A DNA stretch of 64,000 nt from DATATB01 sp036268995 (GTDB lineage: Bacteria; Planctomycetota; Planctomycetia; Pirellulales; PNKZ01): assembly GCA_036268995.1 (NCBI GenBank), contig DATATB010000099.1, positions 46,709-110,708 of the forward strand, read 5' to 3'. Under the pieces are notes generated by a model. The model did no database searches, was not told the DNA's origin, and was given only the letters and a program-made list of their open reading frames with translations. Made by a program: the position numbers and the translations under genes. Below are positions 7,340 to 16,615 of this stretch, piece after piece. Within the stretch, counting starts at the first letter, position 1. Every line of letters begins with the position of its first letter.

Positions 7340-9358
7340 GTGAAAACCAACACGCAGCTTCTGCCTGAGGCCGAACCCAGTTCGCCCTCGCCCGCCGGCA
7401 GCACGTCAGTCGATCCGCCCGCGCCGCCGGTTCCGCACCATCGCAGCTATTGGCTGTGGATCATGTGTTTGACCGGCGTGGATTACTTCAGCACGCTCGG
7501 CTATCAGCCTTCGATCGCCTTCGACTCGGCCGGAGTCTTGGCGCCCATCGCCACGGTGGTGCTCGTGTTGGTCACGCTGTTTGGCGCTTTGCCGGTGTAC
7601 TCGCACGTGGCCGAAAAGTCGTCAAATGGCCAGGGCTCGATTGCGATGCTCGAACGCCTGGTACACGGTTGGACCGGCAAGACCATGGTGCTGGCACTAC
7701 TGGGCTTCGCCGCGACCGATTTCGTGATTACCAAAACCCTGTCGGCCGCCGATGCGGCCGAACATCTGATCCACAATCCGCTGTGGAACAACATGCCCGA
7801 CGCAATCCGGCAGCTCTCCGAAGACCACCAGCGGATGGGCGTCACCGTGTTTTTGCTGATCATGCTCAGCGCCACGTTCATGCGCGGCTTCAAGGAGGTC
7901 ATCGGCTTGGCGGTTGGCATCGTCGGCGTCTACCTGTTTCTCAACCTGCTGGTCATCGGCAGCGGGCTGGTGCATCTGGCTGGGCATCCCGAAAAGTTCA
8001 TGGTCTGGTATCAGCATTTGACGACCGGCCAATGGCACTTGAAACACGATCACGGGTTCGGGACGGGCTGGTGGACGATCATCGGGCTGAGCGTGCTTTA
8101 TTTTCCCAAATTGGCGCTGGGGCTCAGCGGGTTCGAAACTGGCGTGGCCGTCATGCCGCTGATCAAGGGCGATCCCGACGATCATCACGATCGTCCGGTG
8201 GGGCGAATCCGTAACACTCGCAAGCTGCTAATGACTGCCGCGGTGGTCATGTCGATCTTCCTGCTCGGGTCGTCGATGGTCACCGCCACGCTGATTGCTC
8301 CGGGCGATTTGCGCGAGCCCGGCCCGGCGGCCAATCGGGCCTTGGCCTTTTTGGCGCATGGCGAGGGGCCCGACCGGATCAATCCCATGTTCGGCGAAGT
8401 CTTTGGCACCATCTACGATCTGAGCACCGTGGTCATTCTCAGCTTCGCGGGACTCAGCGCCATGGCCGGATTGCTGAATCTGGTGCCGCAATACTTGCCT
8501 CGCTTTGGGATGGCGCCGGAATGGTCGCGGGCCGTTCGCCCGTTGGTCGTCTTGTTCACCGTCATTAATTTGTTCGTGAACTGGATCTTCAATGCCGACG
8601 TGGTGGCGCAAGGGGGCGCCTATGCCACGGGCGTGCTGGTATTGATGACCAGCGCATGCGTCGCCACGGTGATCGATCGCTGGCGCGCCGGCAGCGGCTC
8701 GTGGGCCGCGCGCCTGCCCTGGTTCCCGCTGGCAATTAGCGTGGTCTTCGTCTACACCACTGCCACCAACATGATCGAACGCCCCGACGGCATCAAAATC
8801 GCCAGTTGGTTTATCATTGCGATTGTCGTCTCCTCATTCGGGTCGCGTCTGAAACGCAGCACTGAACTGCGATTCAAGGCTTTTGAATTCGTGAATCTGG
8901 AATCCAAGTTCCTGTGGGACAGCCTGAAACATTACGAGTTTCCGGTGCTGGTTCCGCACCGCCCCGGGCGACGCCACCTGGACAAAAAGGAGGCCAGCAT
9001 TCGCGCGCGGCATCGCCTCTCGCCCGAAGTACCCATCGTGTTTATCGAGGCCGAGCTAGGTGATCCCAGCGAGTTCCAGCAGAGTCCGCTCATGGAAGTT
9101 CTGTATGAGAACGGTCGTTTTATCGTCAGCGTCAAACGCTGTGCCTCGCTGGCGCATGTGATTGCGACGATTGCCCTTGAGATATCGCGCGTCGGCCAAC
9201 CACCCGAAATTCATTTCGGCTGGTCCGACGAAGACCCCCTGGGGGCCGCTGTCGGATTTTTTCTCTTCGGTGCCGGGAACATCCCCTGGCGAGTGCGCGA
9301 ACTGATTCGCAAAGCGGAGCCCAACGAGGATCGCCATCCGAAAGTCATCATCGGATAG
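7340..9358 (+). CDS. APC-superfamily permease with a C-terminal cytosolic domain
   Basis: The protein has about 672 residues from GTG 7340; TTG 7310 would add ten. After a Pro/Ser-rich N-terminal tail come about 11-12 hydrophobic segments between residues ~38 and ~500. The first (YWLWIMCLTGVDYFSTLGY) matches the discontinuous first helix of amino acid permeases of the APC superfamily. A soluble C-terminal domain of about 170 residues follows (from about residue 500), ending in IIG. This architecture is frequent in actinobacteria and planctomycetes, where such proteins are annotated as amino acid or cation/amino acid transporters; the substrate is unknown. It is a single gene with a terminator hairpin about 190 bases downstream (9549-9581). 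Confidence 0.85.
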   Translation: MKTNTQLLPEAEPSSPSPAGSTSVDPPAPPVPHHRSYWLWIMCLTGVDYFSTLGYQPSIAFDSAGVLAPIATVVLVLVTLFGALPVYSHVAEKSSNGQGSIAMLERLVHGWTGKTMVLALLGFAATDFVITKTLSAADAAEHLIHNPLWNNMPDAIRQLSEDHQRMGVTVFLLIMLSATFMRGFKEVIGLAVGIVGVYLFLNLLVIGSGLVHLAGHPEKFMVWYQHLTTGQWHLKHDHGFGTGWWTIIGLSVLYFPKLALGLSGFETGVAVMPLIKGDPDDHHDRPVGRIRNTRKLLMTAAVVMSIFLLGSSMVTATLIAPGDLREPGPAANRALAFLAHGEGPDRINPMFGEVFGTIYDLSTVVILSFAGLSAMAGLLNLVPQYLPRFGMAPEWSRAVRPLVVLFTVINLFVNWIFNADVVAQGGAYATGVLVLMTSACVATVIDRWRAGSGSWAARLPWFPLAISVVFVYTTATNMIERPDGIKIASWFIIAIVVSSFGSRLKRSTELRFKAFEFVNLESKFLWDSLKHYEFPVLVPHRPGRRHLDKKEASIRARHRLSPEVPIVFIEAELGDPSEFQQSPLMEVLYENGRFIVSVKRCASLAHVIATIALEISRVGQPPEIHFGWSDEDPLGAAVGFFLFGAGNIPWRVRELIRKAEPNEDRHPKVIIG

Positions 9359-9548
9359 CCTCTCCCCTAGCCGCGCTAATCTGCGACGCACGATCCCGTT
9401 CTTCGTTCGCCGGATTTCATTCGGCACGCAGGTGCCCTTCGGCGGGCGCCCGAGCGTGCGACTATGGCCATCGGTTTGCCGCGGCTGAGGACCATACACA
9501 ATGCGTTCACCCCAAGACGTGAAAGAACACCCCTCGCGTCGCGACACG

Positions 9549-9581
9549 AAAAAGCCTTGCGATTTCTCGCAAGGCTCTTTT
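9549..9581. terminator. Rho-independent terminator downstream of the permease
   Basis: AGCCTTGCGA (9553-9562) pairs perfectly with TCGCAAGGCT (9567-9576) around a TTTC loop. It is flanked by an A5 run before and CTTTT after, so it can act on both strands. Confidence 0.8.
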
Positions 9582-9800
9582 CGATGGAGGCGGCGGGACG
9601 GGAATGGAATGGGGGTCTCCCCCACGGGCAAGAGCGATGCCGCAAACGACTTGCGGCAAGACCCTAAAGAATTGTCCGTATTCTGTTCGTGCCTGCGTGA
9701 CGGCGATTGCCGTGGTTCGTCACCGCATGACGCGACTCTCGTGCCGCTCATTACCGCGTGGTCCGGCCTTTCCGCCGAGGTAACGAAAGAAAAAGGGGAG

Positions 9801-9900
9801 AAAGAAAAAGGGGACATTCTACTTTTCAGCAGAAAAAGAAAAAGGGGACATTCTACTTTTCAGCAGAAAGAAAAAGGGGACATTCCACTTTTCAGCAGAA
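9801..9900. repeat. three tandem copies of a terminator-derived unit
   Basis: The unit A5GGGGACATTCTACTTTTCAGCAGA (about 31-36 bases) occurs three times in tandem (about 9804-9836, 9837-9870 and 9871-9900), preceded by a further GAAAAAGGGGAGA fragment. The third copy has CCACTTTT instead of CTACTTTT and forms the left arm of the ssrA terminator hairpin. Confidence 0.8.
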
Positions 9901-9907
9901 TGTCCCC
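9871..9907 (-). terminator. Rho-independent terminator of ssrA
   Basis: GGGGACATTC (9876-9885) and GAATGTCCCC (9898-9907) are perfect inverted repeats with a 12-base loop. On the minus strand the hairpin starts six bases after the tmRNA 3' end and is followed by T5 (9875-9871), which is the layout of an intrinsic terminator. Confidence 0.85.
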
Positions 9908-9912
9908 CGGTG

Positions 9913-10271
9913 TGGAGGCGGCGGGAATTGAACCCGCGTCCCGTAACATTTCCACGCGAACTTCTACGTGCGTAGTCGGTGCATTTACGCTGTCGACCGT
10001 GGGTCCCCCAGCGACAGGGTGCGACACGATCCAGCGGAGCACGTTTTTAACCTCGGGAGTTCTCCACGGTTGGCCCGAGGCGGTCCGGATTTGGCAACTG
10101 ACTTTTGGGTCTCTCCGACTAAGGCCCGCAGTCAGGGCAGCCTAATTAGGCAGCCAAAGCGTAGGAATCTTCGGCAATTGAAGATAACGGTCAGCTTTTT
10201 ACGTGGCCAACTGACCAACCACGGCACGCCGCCCGCGCTTCTAGCTGTCCGGTCGATCCCAGTTCGCCCCC
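9913..10271 (-). ncRNA. ssrA: transfer-messenger RNA (tmRNA)
   Basis: The RNA is about 359 nt. Its 5' end GGGGGCGAACTGGGATCGAC (10271 downwards) and its 3' end, with GGACGCGGGTTCAATTCCCGC then CGCCTCCA (down to 9913), form the tRNA-like domain: the seven-base acceptor stem GGGGGCG/CGCCTCC pairs with one G-U and the T-loop is canonical. CCA is not encoded. The tag reading frame is at 10175-10146 and reads AEDSYALAA then TAA, ending in the ALAA proteolysis signal. The resume codon is taken as GCC; one codon earlier is possible. tmRNA with SmpB rescues stalled ribosomes and tags the incomplete protein. The gene is one-piece, not permuted. A TATAAT box lies 57 bases upstream, implying a processed leader. 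Its 5' segment is duplicated at 11273-11426. Confidence 0.95.
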
Positions 10272-10327
10272 GGAAATACCAAAGCGGTTTGGCCACCGCC
10301 CGGGACGTATCCCACGCGGCAGAAACG

Positions 10328-10333
10328 ATTATA
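10328..10333 (-). promoter_or_regulatory. TATAAT -10 box of ssrA
   Basis: A perfect TATAAT on the minus strand lies 57 bases before the mature tmRNA 5' end. The same box (11419-11424) is retained in the second copy of this segment. No convincing -35 consensus is visible. The distance suggests a primary transcript with a leader removed by processing. Confidence 0.55.
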
Positions 10334-10421
10334 CGCTCAGGAGGCTTGGACGACCAGATTGGCTCTAGGCCGGGAGACGACGAATGGATTGGAGCACGAG
10401 GTCCAGGGGTTGATCGCCCGA

Positions 10422-10829
10422 TCACTCGCCGAGGTCAATCCCCCATAAACGCAAGAGGTCGCGGCAGCCGCCGCGGAAATCCTGCTGAAAGTCGAGCACC
10501 TGGAATAGCCGTAGCCACTTGAGCGAGCCCAGTTCGCATGGCCGATACATGAGCGGGACAATCTTGTTCTCGTAGCGCCGCTCATTCAACGCGAAGGCTG
10601 TTTCGCGCCTGACCCACATTGACGTGATTGCATCTGGCGTCAGCAAAACCGCAAACCAGTCGCAGCGTTCCAAGGCCGCGAGAATCGCGTCTTGCCATGG
10701 CTGCCCGCCCAAAAGATCCTCGGGCGCGTAGAAAGTCGGCACTCCGTGTTCATTGAGGATGCCCGCCAGCGTCGAGGCCGCATCCCGGTCTACGCTCGAG
10801 TGCGAAAGGAACCGCTCGTTAGGGCGCAT
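10422..10829 (-). CDS. small stand-alone TIR-domain protein (second of two)
   Basis: The protein has 135 residues and consists of a single TIR domain. RFLSHSSVDRD (residues 6-16) matches the first strand and box 1, FYAPEDLLGGQPW is the box 2/BB-loop region, and SMWVRRETAFAL contains the glutamate (E76) that in bacterial TIR proteins is the NAD-cleaving catalytic residue. Bacterial TIR proteins act in antiphage systems such as Thoeris, where they make a cyclic ADP-ribose signal, or as direct NADases. No ThsA-like effector, STING or Argonaute gene is adjacent. Its ATG lies inside the end of the upstream TIR gene (11-base overlap), so the two are translated together. It lies between the two copies of the ssrA 5' segment. 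Confidence 0.85.
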   Translation of the reverse strand: MRPNERFLSHSSVDRDAASTLAGILNEHGVPTFYAPEDLLGGQPWQDAILAALERCDWFAVLLTPDAITSMWVRRETAFALNERRYENKIVPLMYRPCELGSLKWLRLFQVLDFQQDFRGGCRDLLRLWGIDLGE

Positions 10830-11238
10830 TACACTCGGTCTTCGCCAATTCCTGCACGCGCAGAATCACGGGACCGAGTTCCGATGCGTAATCGTCAAGG
10901 TGGATCGGATCCATACGGAGCAATACCCACGGAACGTCGTCGCCTGCCGCGTATGTTGGAATTCCAACGAGCACCGGCACCACTCGCCCACGATAGTTTC
11001 CGGCGGTGAGCGCGTACTGTACCTCTTGCCGCACGGTTTGCGACTTGACCGACTCCCGCGTGAAGACGGCCACCATCAGCTCCGACGAGTCGAGCGCATT
11101 GGCTCTAGCGCTGTTCGGATTTTCGCCAGGTACAAGGTCGTCCTGATCCCAGACCTGAAACCCCGCAGCCCGCAATCCCGAGATCAAGCGGCCGACGAAC
11201 GCATGGTCAGGATCGCAATGGCTGACGAAAACTTGCAC
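10819..11238 (-). CDS. small stand-alone TIR-domain protein (first of two)
   Basis: I place the start at GTG 11238 because GAGGA stands six bases before it; TTG 11262 would add eight residues. The 139-residue product opens directly with the TIR first strand (VQVFVSHCDPDHAFVGRL). It has the box 2 region (VWDQDDLVPGENPN) and SQTVRQEVQYAL with a glutamate at the catalytic position (E72 in this numbering). It is divergent in sequence from its neighbour, so it is not a recent duplicate. The start lies only about 35 bases downstream of the ssrA-derived repeat, which carries a TATAAT box pointing towards it. The two TIR proteins may form a hetero-oligomer; that is inference. Confidence 0.85.
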   Translation of the reverse strand: MQVFVSHCDPDHAFVGRLISGLRAAGFQVWDQDDLVPGENPNSARANALDSSELMVAVFTRESVKSQTVRQEVQYALTAGNYRGRVVPVLVGIPTYAAGDDVPWVLLRMDPIHLDDYASELGPVILRVQELAKTECNAP

Positions 11239-11272
11239 GTTCCGTCCTCGCGGCACAGCCAATTAGTAAAGA

Positions 11273-11426
11273 GAAGATAACGGTCAGCTTTTAACGTGGC
11301 CAACTGACCAACCACGGCACGCCGCCCGCGCTTCTAGCTGTCCGGTCGATCCCAGTTCGCCCCCGGAAAAGCCAAGCGATTTGGCCGCCGCCCGGGACGT
11401 ATCCCACGCGGCTGAGCCATTATACG
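11273..11426 (-). repeat. second, truncated copy of the ssrA promoter and 5' half
   Basis: This segment repeats 10180-10335 in the same orientation. It carries the ssrA -10 box, leader and the first ~90 nt of the tmRNA, and stops four bases before the tag resume codon. Most of the tmRNA part is identical apart from one T-to-A change and small differences in the leader (for example GAAATACCAAAGCG versus GAAAAGCCAAGCG). The tag and 3' tRNA half are absent, so it cannot make a working tmRNA. The distance between the copies is 1,093 bases and contains only the TIR pair. It may serve as the promoter and 5' leader of the TIR transcript. Confidence 0.9.
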
Positions 11427-11707
11427 GTCGGCTGCCACGACCGGCCAGCTTAACTTGAAGCCAGTCGCTGGCCGGCCCCGAATTGGTTGCCGCGGGCGAT
11501 CGGGTCTTGTTATAGTGTCTCTGGTTCGTCGTTGCCCGCCAGTTCCTGCCTGCCTTGCCACGTGCTCGCCAGTTTGTTGATGGGTGTCGCCGCGCACAAA
11601 CCGTGCGTCGCCGGCCGATCGCGATGACGCCGCGGTGTCGGCCGAACGCCTCTGCCGGGATCCGGAATGCATTCAAGGGGCACCGCACAATCGAAGGATA
11701 CCTTTCG

Positions 11708-14700
11708 ATGGAACGCCCTTGGCTGCGTTTGATCGGTGCCATTGCCGCGCTGTGCGGGGCGATGCAGCCGTGCCAGGCCGACGACGGCATCGCGTTTTTC
11801 GAAGCCAAGATTCGGCCGGTCCTCGCCGATCGCTGCTACCGATGCCACAGCGCGAGCACTAAGCAAAGCGGCGGGCTGGTGCTGGATTCGGCGGCCGGTT
11901 GGAAAACAGGCGGTGATTCCGGCCCGGCGCTGGTGCCCGGCAAGCCGGACCAAAGCCTGCTGCTCGATGCCGTGCGCGGGACGGATCCCGATTTTCGCAT
12001 GCCGCCAGAAGGCGAGGGCGAGCGCCTGACGCCAGCCCAAATCGCAGATTTCGAAGCCTGGATCAAGCTGGGAGCGCCCGACCCGCGCGTCGGCGCGGCG
12101 GCCCCTGCCGCGAAAACCTGGGCGGAGATCTTCGCAGGGCGGAAGCAATGGTGGAGCCTGCAGCCCGGGCGTGCGGCCGATCCGCCGGCGATCGACGAAA
12201 CGGTCTGGTCGCAAAACGAGGTCGACGCTTTCCTGCGGGCTCGAACGCGGCACGAGGGCATCGCCCCGTCGGGGCTGGCCGATCCGCGCACGCTGGTTCG
12301 CCGTGCCACGCTCGTGCTCACCGGCCTGCCCCCGACGCCGCAGGAAGTGGCGGCGTATGTTGCAGCGTCCAAGCACGGCGCCGACAGTGCCTTGGCCGCG
12401 CTGGTGGATCGGCTGCTGGCCTCGCCGCACTTTGGCGAACGCTTCGCACGGCATTGGCTGGATGTCGTGCATTTCAGCGAAACCAGCGGCAGCGAGTTCA
12501 ATTACGATGTGCCTTTTGCCTGGCGCTATCGCGATTATGTCATTCGGGCCTTCAACGCCGACTTGCCGTACGACCAGTTCGTGCGCGAGCACATTGCCGG
12601 AGACCTGCTGGCCCAGCCACGATGGAACGCGGCGGACAAGTTCAACGAATCGGTGATCGGCACTGCCTTCTATCGCTTTGGCGAAGTCAGTTCGCAGAGC
12701 TGCGTCGAGTTTCCCAGCGTCGGGATGGATATTGCCGACGGCCAGCTCGATACGCTGACCAAGGCGTTTCAAGCCAGCACCGTCGCCTGCGCCCGTTGCC
12801 ACGACCACAAGCTCGACGCCATCTCGACCAAGGATTACTACGCGCTACTCGGCATCCTGCGCAGTTCGCGCTCGGTGCAGCACACGCTGGACGGGCCGGA
12901 AGTCAATCGCGACAGCACTGCCCAGCTCCGCCGGCTCAAAGCCGCCTTGCGGGCCGAGCTGGCCGCAGGCTGGCGGAAGGATGCCGCGGCCATCGACGCG
13001 GCCAAACTTTCCGAGCTCGCCGCAGCCGGAAAAGAATCCGCGCGCCCAAGCTCCGACCCGCTGCATGCGTGGGCCGAAGTTCGCACGCCGGGCAAATCGG
13101 GTGCGCAAGATGTGGCCGCTCGCTGGCGAGCACTGGGCAGAGAGCAAGCCGAGGAATCCGCGCGCCGCTTGGAATTCAATCATAAAAACTTTGTCACGCT
13201 GGCCGATTTTCGCAATGGCACGCCCAGCGGCTGGTCCGCCGACGGCATGGGCTTGCGCGACGGCCCTGGCCGCAGCGGCGACTTTACGGTGGCGCACGAG
13301 GGCGACGGAGCGCTGGGTGCGGTGCTGCCGGCCGGTGCTTTCACGTTTGCGCTATCGGACAAACTGAACGGCGCGTTGCGGTCTCCCGTGCTCCATCGCA
13401 CGCACAGCAACGTCAGCTTTCAGATCCTGGGCGGGCACAACAGCCTCGCGCGGCTCGTCTTCAACAATTGTCAGCTCGCCCCGCATTACAAGTCGCTGCA
13501 CCATGCCGAGTGGAGCTGGGTCACGGTGCCATTTCCGGGAAACACCGATTCGCTCCGTCCTTACGCCGAACTGGTCACCTTCTGGGACAACCCGAAGTTT
13601 CCGGAGCCGCAAGGCGACAGCGACAAGGATTCCGGCGTGCAACGCAGTCCGTGGAGTGTGCATGCCAAGAATCCGCGCACCTGGTGGGGCGTGCGACGGA
13701 TCGTCGTTCACAATGGCAACGAGCCGCCAAAGGACGAGCTGACTTACCTCGCGCGGCTGTTTGGCGGCAATGTGCCGACATCGGCTGACGAAGTTGCGGC
13801 CCGGTACGCGCAGATCGCCAGTCAAGCGGTCGAAGCCTTCGCTGCCGATCGCGCTACGGACGACGACGTGTGTTGGCTCCAGTGGCTGGTCAAGAACCGA
13901 CTGCTGGCGAACCAGAATGCTGCTTCGCCGCGGCTGGCGCAACTCGTCGCTCAATACCGCGACGTCGAGCAAAACCAGATTTCGCTCCCGCGCATGATCG
14001 CGGGCGTGGCCGACGAAGGCGACGGCTTTGATCATCCGGTGCTTGTCCGCGGCGACTGCACAAAGCCCGGCACGCCGGTCGAGCGCCGCTACTTGGAGGT
14101 GCTGTACAGCCGGGGCGAACTATACCGTCGCGGCAGCGGACGCCTGGCCCTGGCCGAGGCACTGACGAGGCCCGAGAATCCATTCACGGCGCGGGTGATG
14201 GTGAACCGCGTCTGGCAATGGCTATTCGGTGCTGGCCTGGTGCGCACGCCCGACGACTTTGGCCATCTCGGCGAAAAGCCCTCGCACCCCGAACTGCTCG
14301 AGCACCTCACGGCGCAGTTCATTGCCGACGGATGGTCGGTCAAAAAGCTGGTCCGGTCGCTGGTCCTCACCCGGGCTTTTCAGTTGGATGCGGTGCCGAC
14401 GCAGGCCGCCAGGGAGCGTGATCCGCAGAACATTCTGCTGACGCATTACTCGGTCCGCCGAGCGGAAGCGGAAGTAATTCGCGATAGCATTCTGGCAGTC
14501 TCGGGCCGGCTGGATCCGACGCTGCTGGGCCCCAGCGTCCATCCTTACCGCGAGAAAGACGATACGCAGCTGCGATTGTTCGCGGGTCCGCTCGACGGCG
14601 ACGGCCGCCGCAGCATTTATCTCAAGGTCCAACTCATCGAAGCGACGCGATTCTTGAGCGCGTTCAATCTGCCGGGCGGCAAAGTCGTGCAGGGCCGGCG

Positions 14701-15013
14701 TGATAACAGCAACGTACCGGCCCAAAGCCTGGCCCTGCTGAATGATCCCTTCGTGCTGGCGATGGCCGATTTTTGGGCTGGCCGGCTCGTGACGCGGAAA
14801 AACGATACCGTTGCCGGGCGAGCGAGCTCGATGTTCGAAACCGCGTTGGGACGCGTGCCGACGGCCAGCGAACGCGAGGTGTTCGTGGCGGCGGTGCGAA
14901 GTTTTGCTCAGCTGCGTGGAGTTGCGGAGCAAAACGTCCTGGCCAGCCGCGTGGTGTGGAAGGACTCCGCGCACGCGCTGTTCAACTTTAAAGAACTGAT
15001 CTTCATTCCGTGA
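11708..15013 (+). CDS. secreted PSCyt1-PSCyt2-PSD1 (DUF1549/DUF1553) protein
   Basis: The protein has 1,101 residues from ATG 11708; the frame is open further upstream without a better start. A signal peptide (about 1-24) is followed by PSCyt1, a planctomycete cytochrome-like domain with the haem motif CYRCH (43-47). Next comes PSCyt2/DUF1549 (about 150-365), with a second CxxCH at 361-365 (CARCH), then a linker with a beta-rich domain (about 490-720) and PSD1/DUF1553 (from about 780 to the end). This family is almost confined to planctomycetes and relatives and is found next to DUF1501 genes, as here (stop and next start are 5 bases apart). Proposed roles are in periplasmic redox or carbohydrate breakdown, but the reaction is not established. 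Confidence 0.93.
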   Translation: MERPWLRLIGAIAALCGAMQPCQADDGIAFFEAKIRPVLADRCYRCHSASTKQSGGLVLDSAAGWKTGGDSGPALVPGKPDQSLLLDAVRGTDPDFRMPPEGEGERLTPAQIADFEAWIKLGAPDPRVGAAAPAAKTWAEIFAGRKQWWSLQPGRAADPPAIDETVWSQNEVDAFLRARTRHEGIAPSGLADPRTLVRRATLVLTGLPPTPQEVAAYVAASKHGADSALAALVDRLLASPHFGERFARHWLDVVHFSETSGSEFNYDVPFAWRYRDYVIRAFNADLPYDQFVREHIAGDLLAQPRWNAADKFNESVIGTAFYRFGEVSSQSCVEFPSVGMDIADGQLDTLTKAFQASTVACARCHDHKLDAISTKDYYALLGILRSSRSVQHTLDGPEVNRDSTAQLRRLKAALRAELAAGWRKDAAAIDAAKLSELAAAGKESARPSSDPLHAWAEVRTPGKSGAQDVAARWRALGREQAEESARRLEFNHKNFVTLADFRNGTPSGWSADGMGLRDGPGRSGDFTVAHEGDGALGAVLPAGAFTFALSDKLNGALRSPVLHRTHSNVSFQILGGHNSLARLVFNNCQLAPHYKSLHHAEWSWVTVPFPGNTDSLRPYAELVTFWDNPKFPEPQGDSDKDSGVQRSPWSVHAKNPRTWWGVRRIVVHNGNEPPKDELTYLARLFGGNVPTSADEVAARYAQIASQAVEAFAADRATDDDVCWLQWLVKNRLLANQNAASPRLAQLVAQYRDVEQNQISLPRMIAGVADEGDGFDHPVLVRGDCTKPGTPVERRYLEVLYSRGELYRRGSGRLALAEALTRPENPFTARVMVNRVWQWLFGAGLVRTPDDFGHLGEKPSHPELLEHLTAQFIADGWSVKKLVRSLVLTRAFQLDAVPTQAARERDPQNILLTHYSVRRAEAEVIRDSILAVSGRLDPTLLGPSVHPYREKDDTQLRLFAGPLDGDGRRSIYLKVQLIEATRFLSAFNLPGGKVVQGRRDNSNVPAQSLALLNDPFVLAMADFWAGRLVTRKNDTVAGRASSMFETALGRVPTASEREVFVAAVRSFAQLRGVAEQNVLASRVVWKDSAHALFNFKELIFIP

Positions 15014-15018
15014 GCACC

Positions 15019-16443
<1,425 letters not shown>

Positions 16444-16615
16444 GGCAGCCGCCAGATTTGAAAGATAGGAAACCGGTCGCGGCTCGCGAATATCGTTTAC
16501 AGAAACGGTCGCTGAGGCTACATTGCCTGCGCAACCGCTGTTGACTCCCCACCGACGTTTGTTCCTGCCGCGCGACACGCCATCCTTCGCATCCACGCCC
16601 CGCGAGGAGCCAGCC

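Larger units (their letters stand above)
9359..9912. other. intergenic region with terminators and tandem repeat, no gene
   Basis: This stretch contains a bidirectional terminator (9549-9581), a 14-base match to the 3' end of ssrA (9585-9598, TGGAGGCGGCGGGA), a GGGGGTCTCCCCC hairpin (about 9608-9621) and the tandem terminator-derived repeat at 9801-9900. Open frames here run over the repeat and into the tmRNA gene and have no family features, so none is called as a gene. Confidence 0.6.

Noticed and set aside
9801..9900. CRISPR array
   Set aside because: The three units are directly adjacent without spacers and derive from a terminator arm.
9464..10145. Plus-strand ORFs across the terminator repeat and ssrA
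   Set aside because: They translate the tandem repeat and tmRNA antisense sequence and have no family resemblance.
9913..10271. A tRNA gene suggested by the T-arm sequence
   Set aside because: The T-arm belongs to tmRNA: the matching acceptor strand lies about 350 bases away and an ALAA-ending tag frame lies between them.
11510..12808. 432-residue minus-strand ORF inside the PSD1 gene
   Set aside because: It is antisense to a clear PSCyt1/PSCyt2 coding region; long antisense frames are expected at this GC content.
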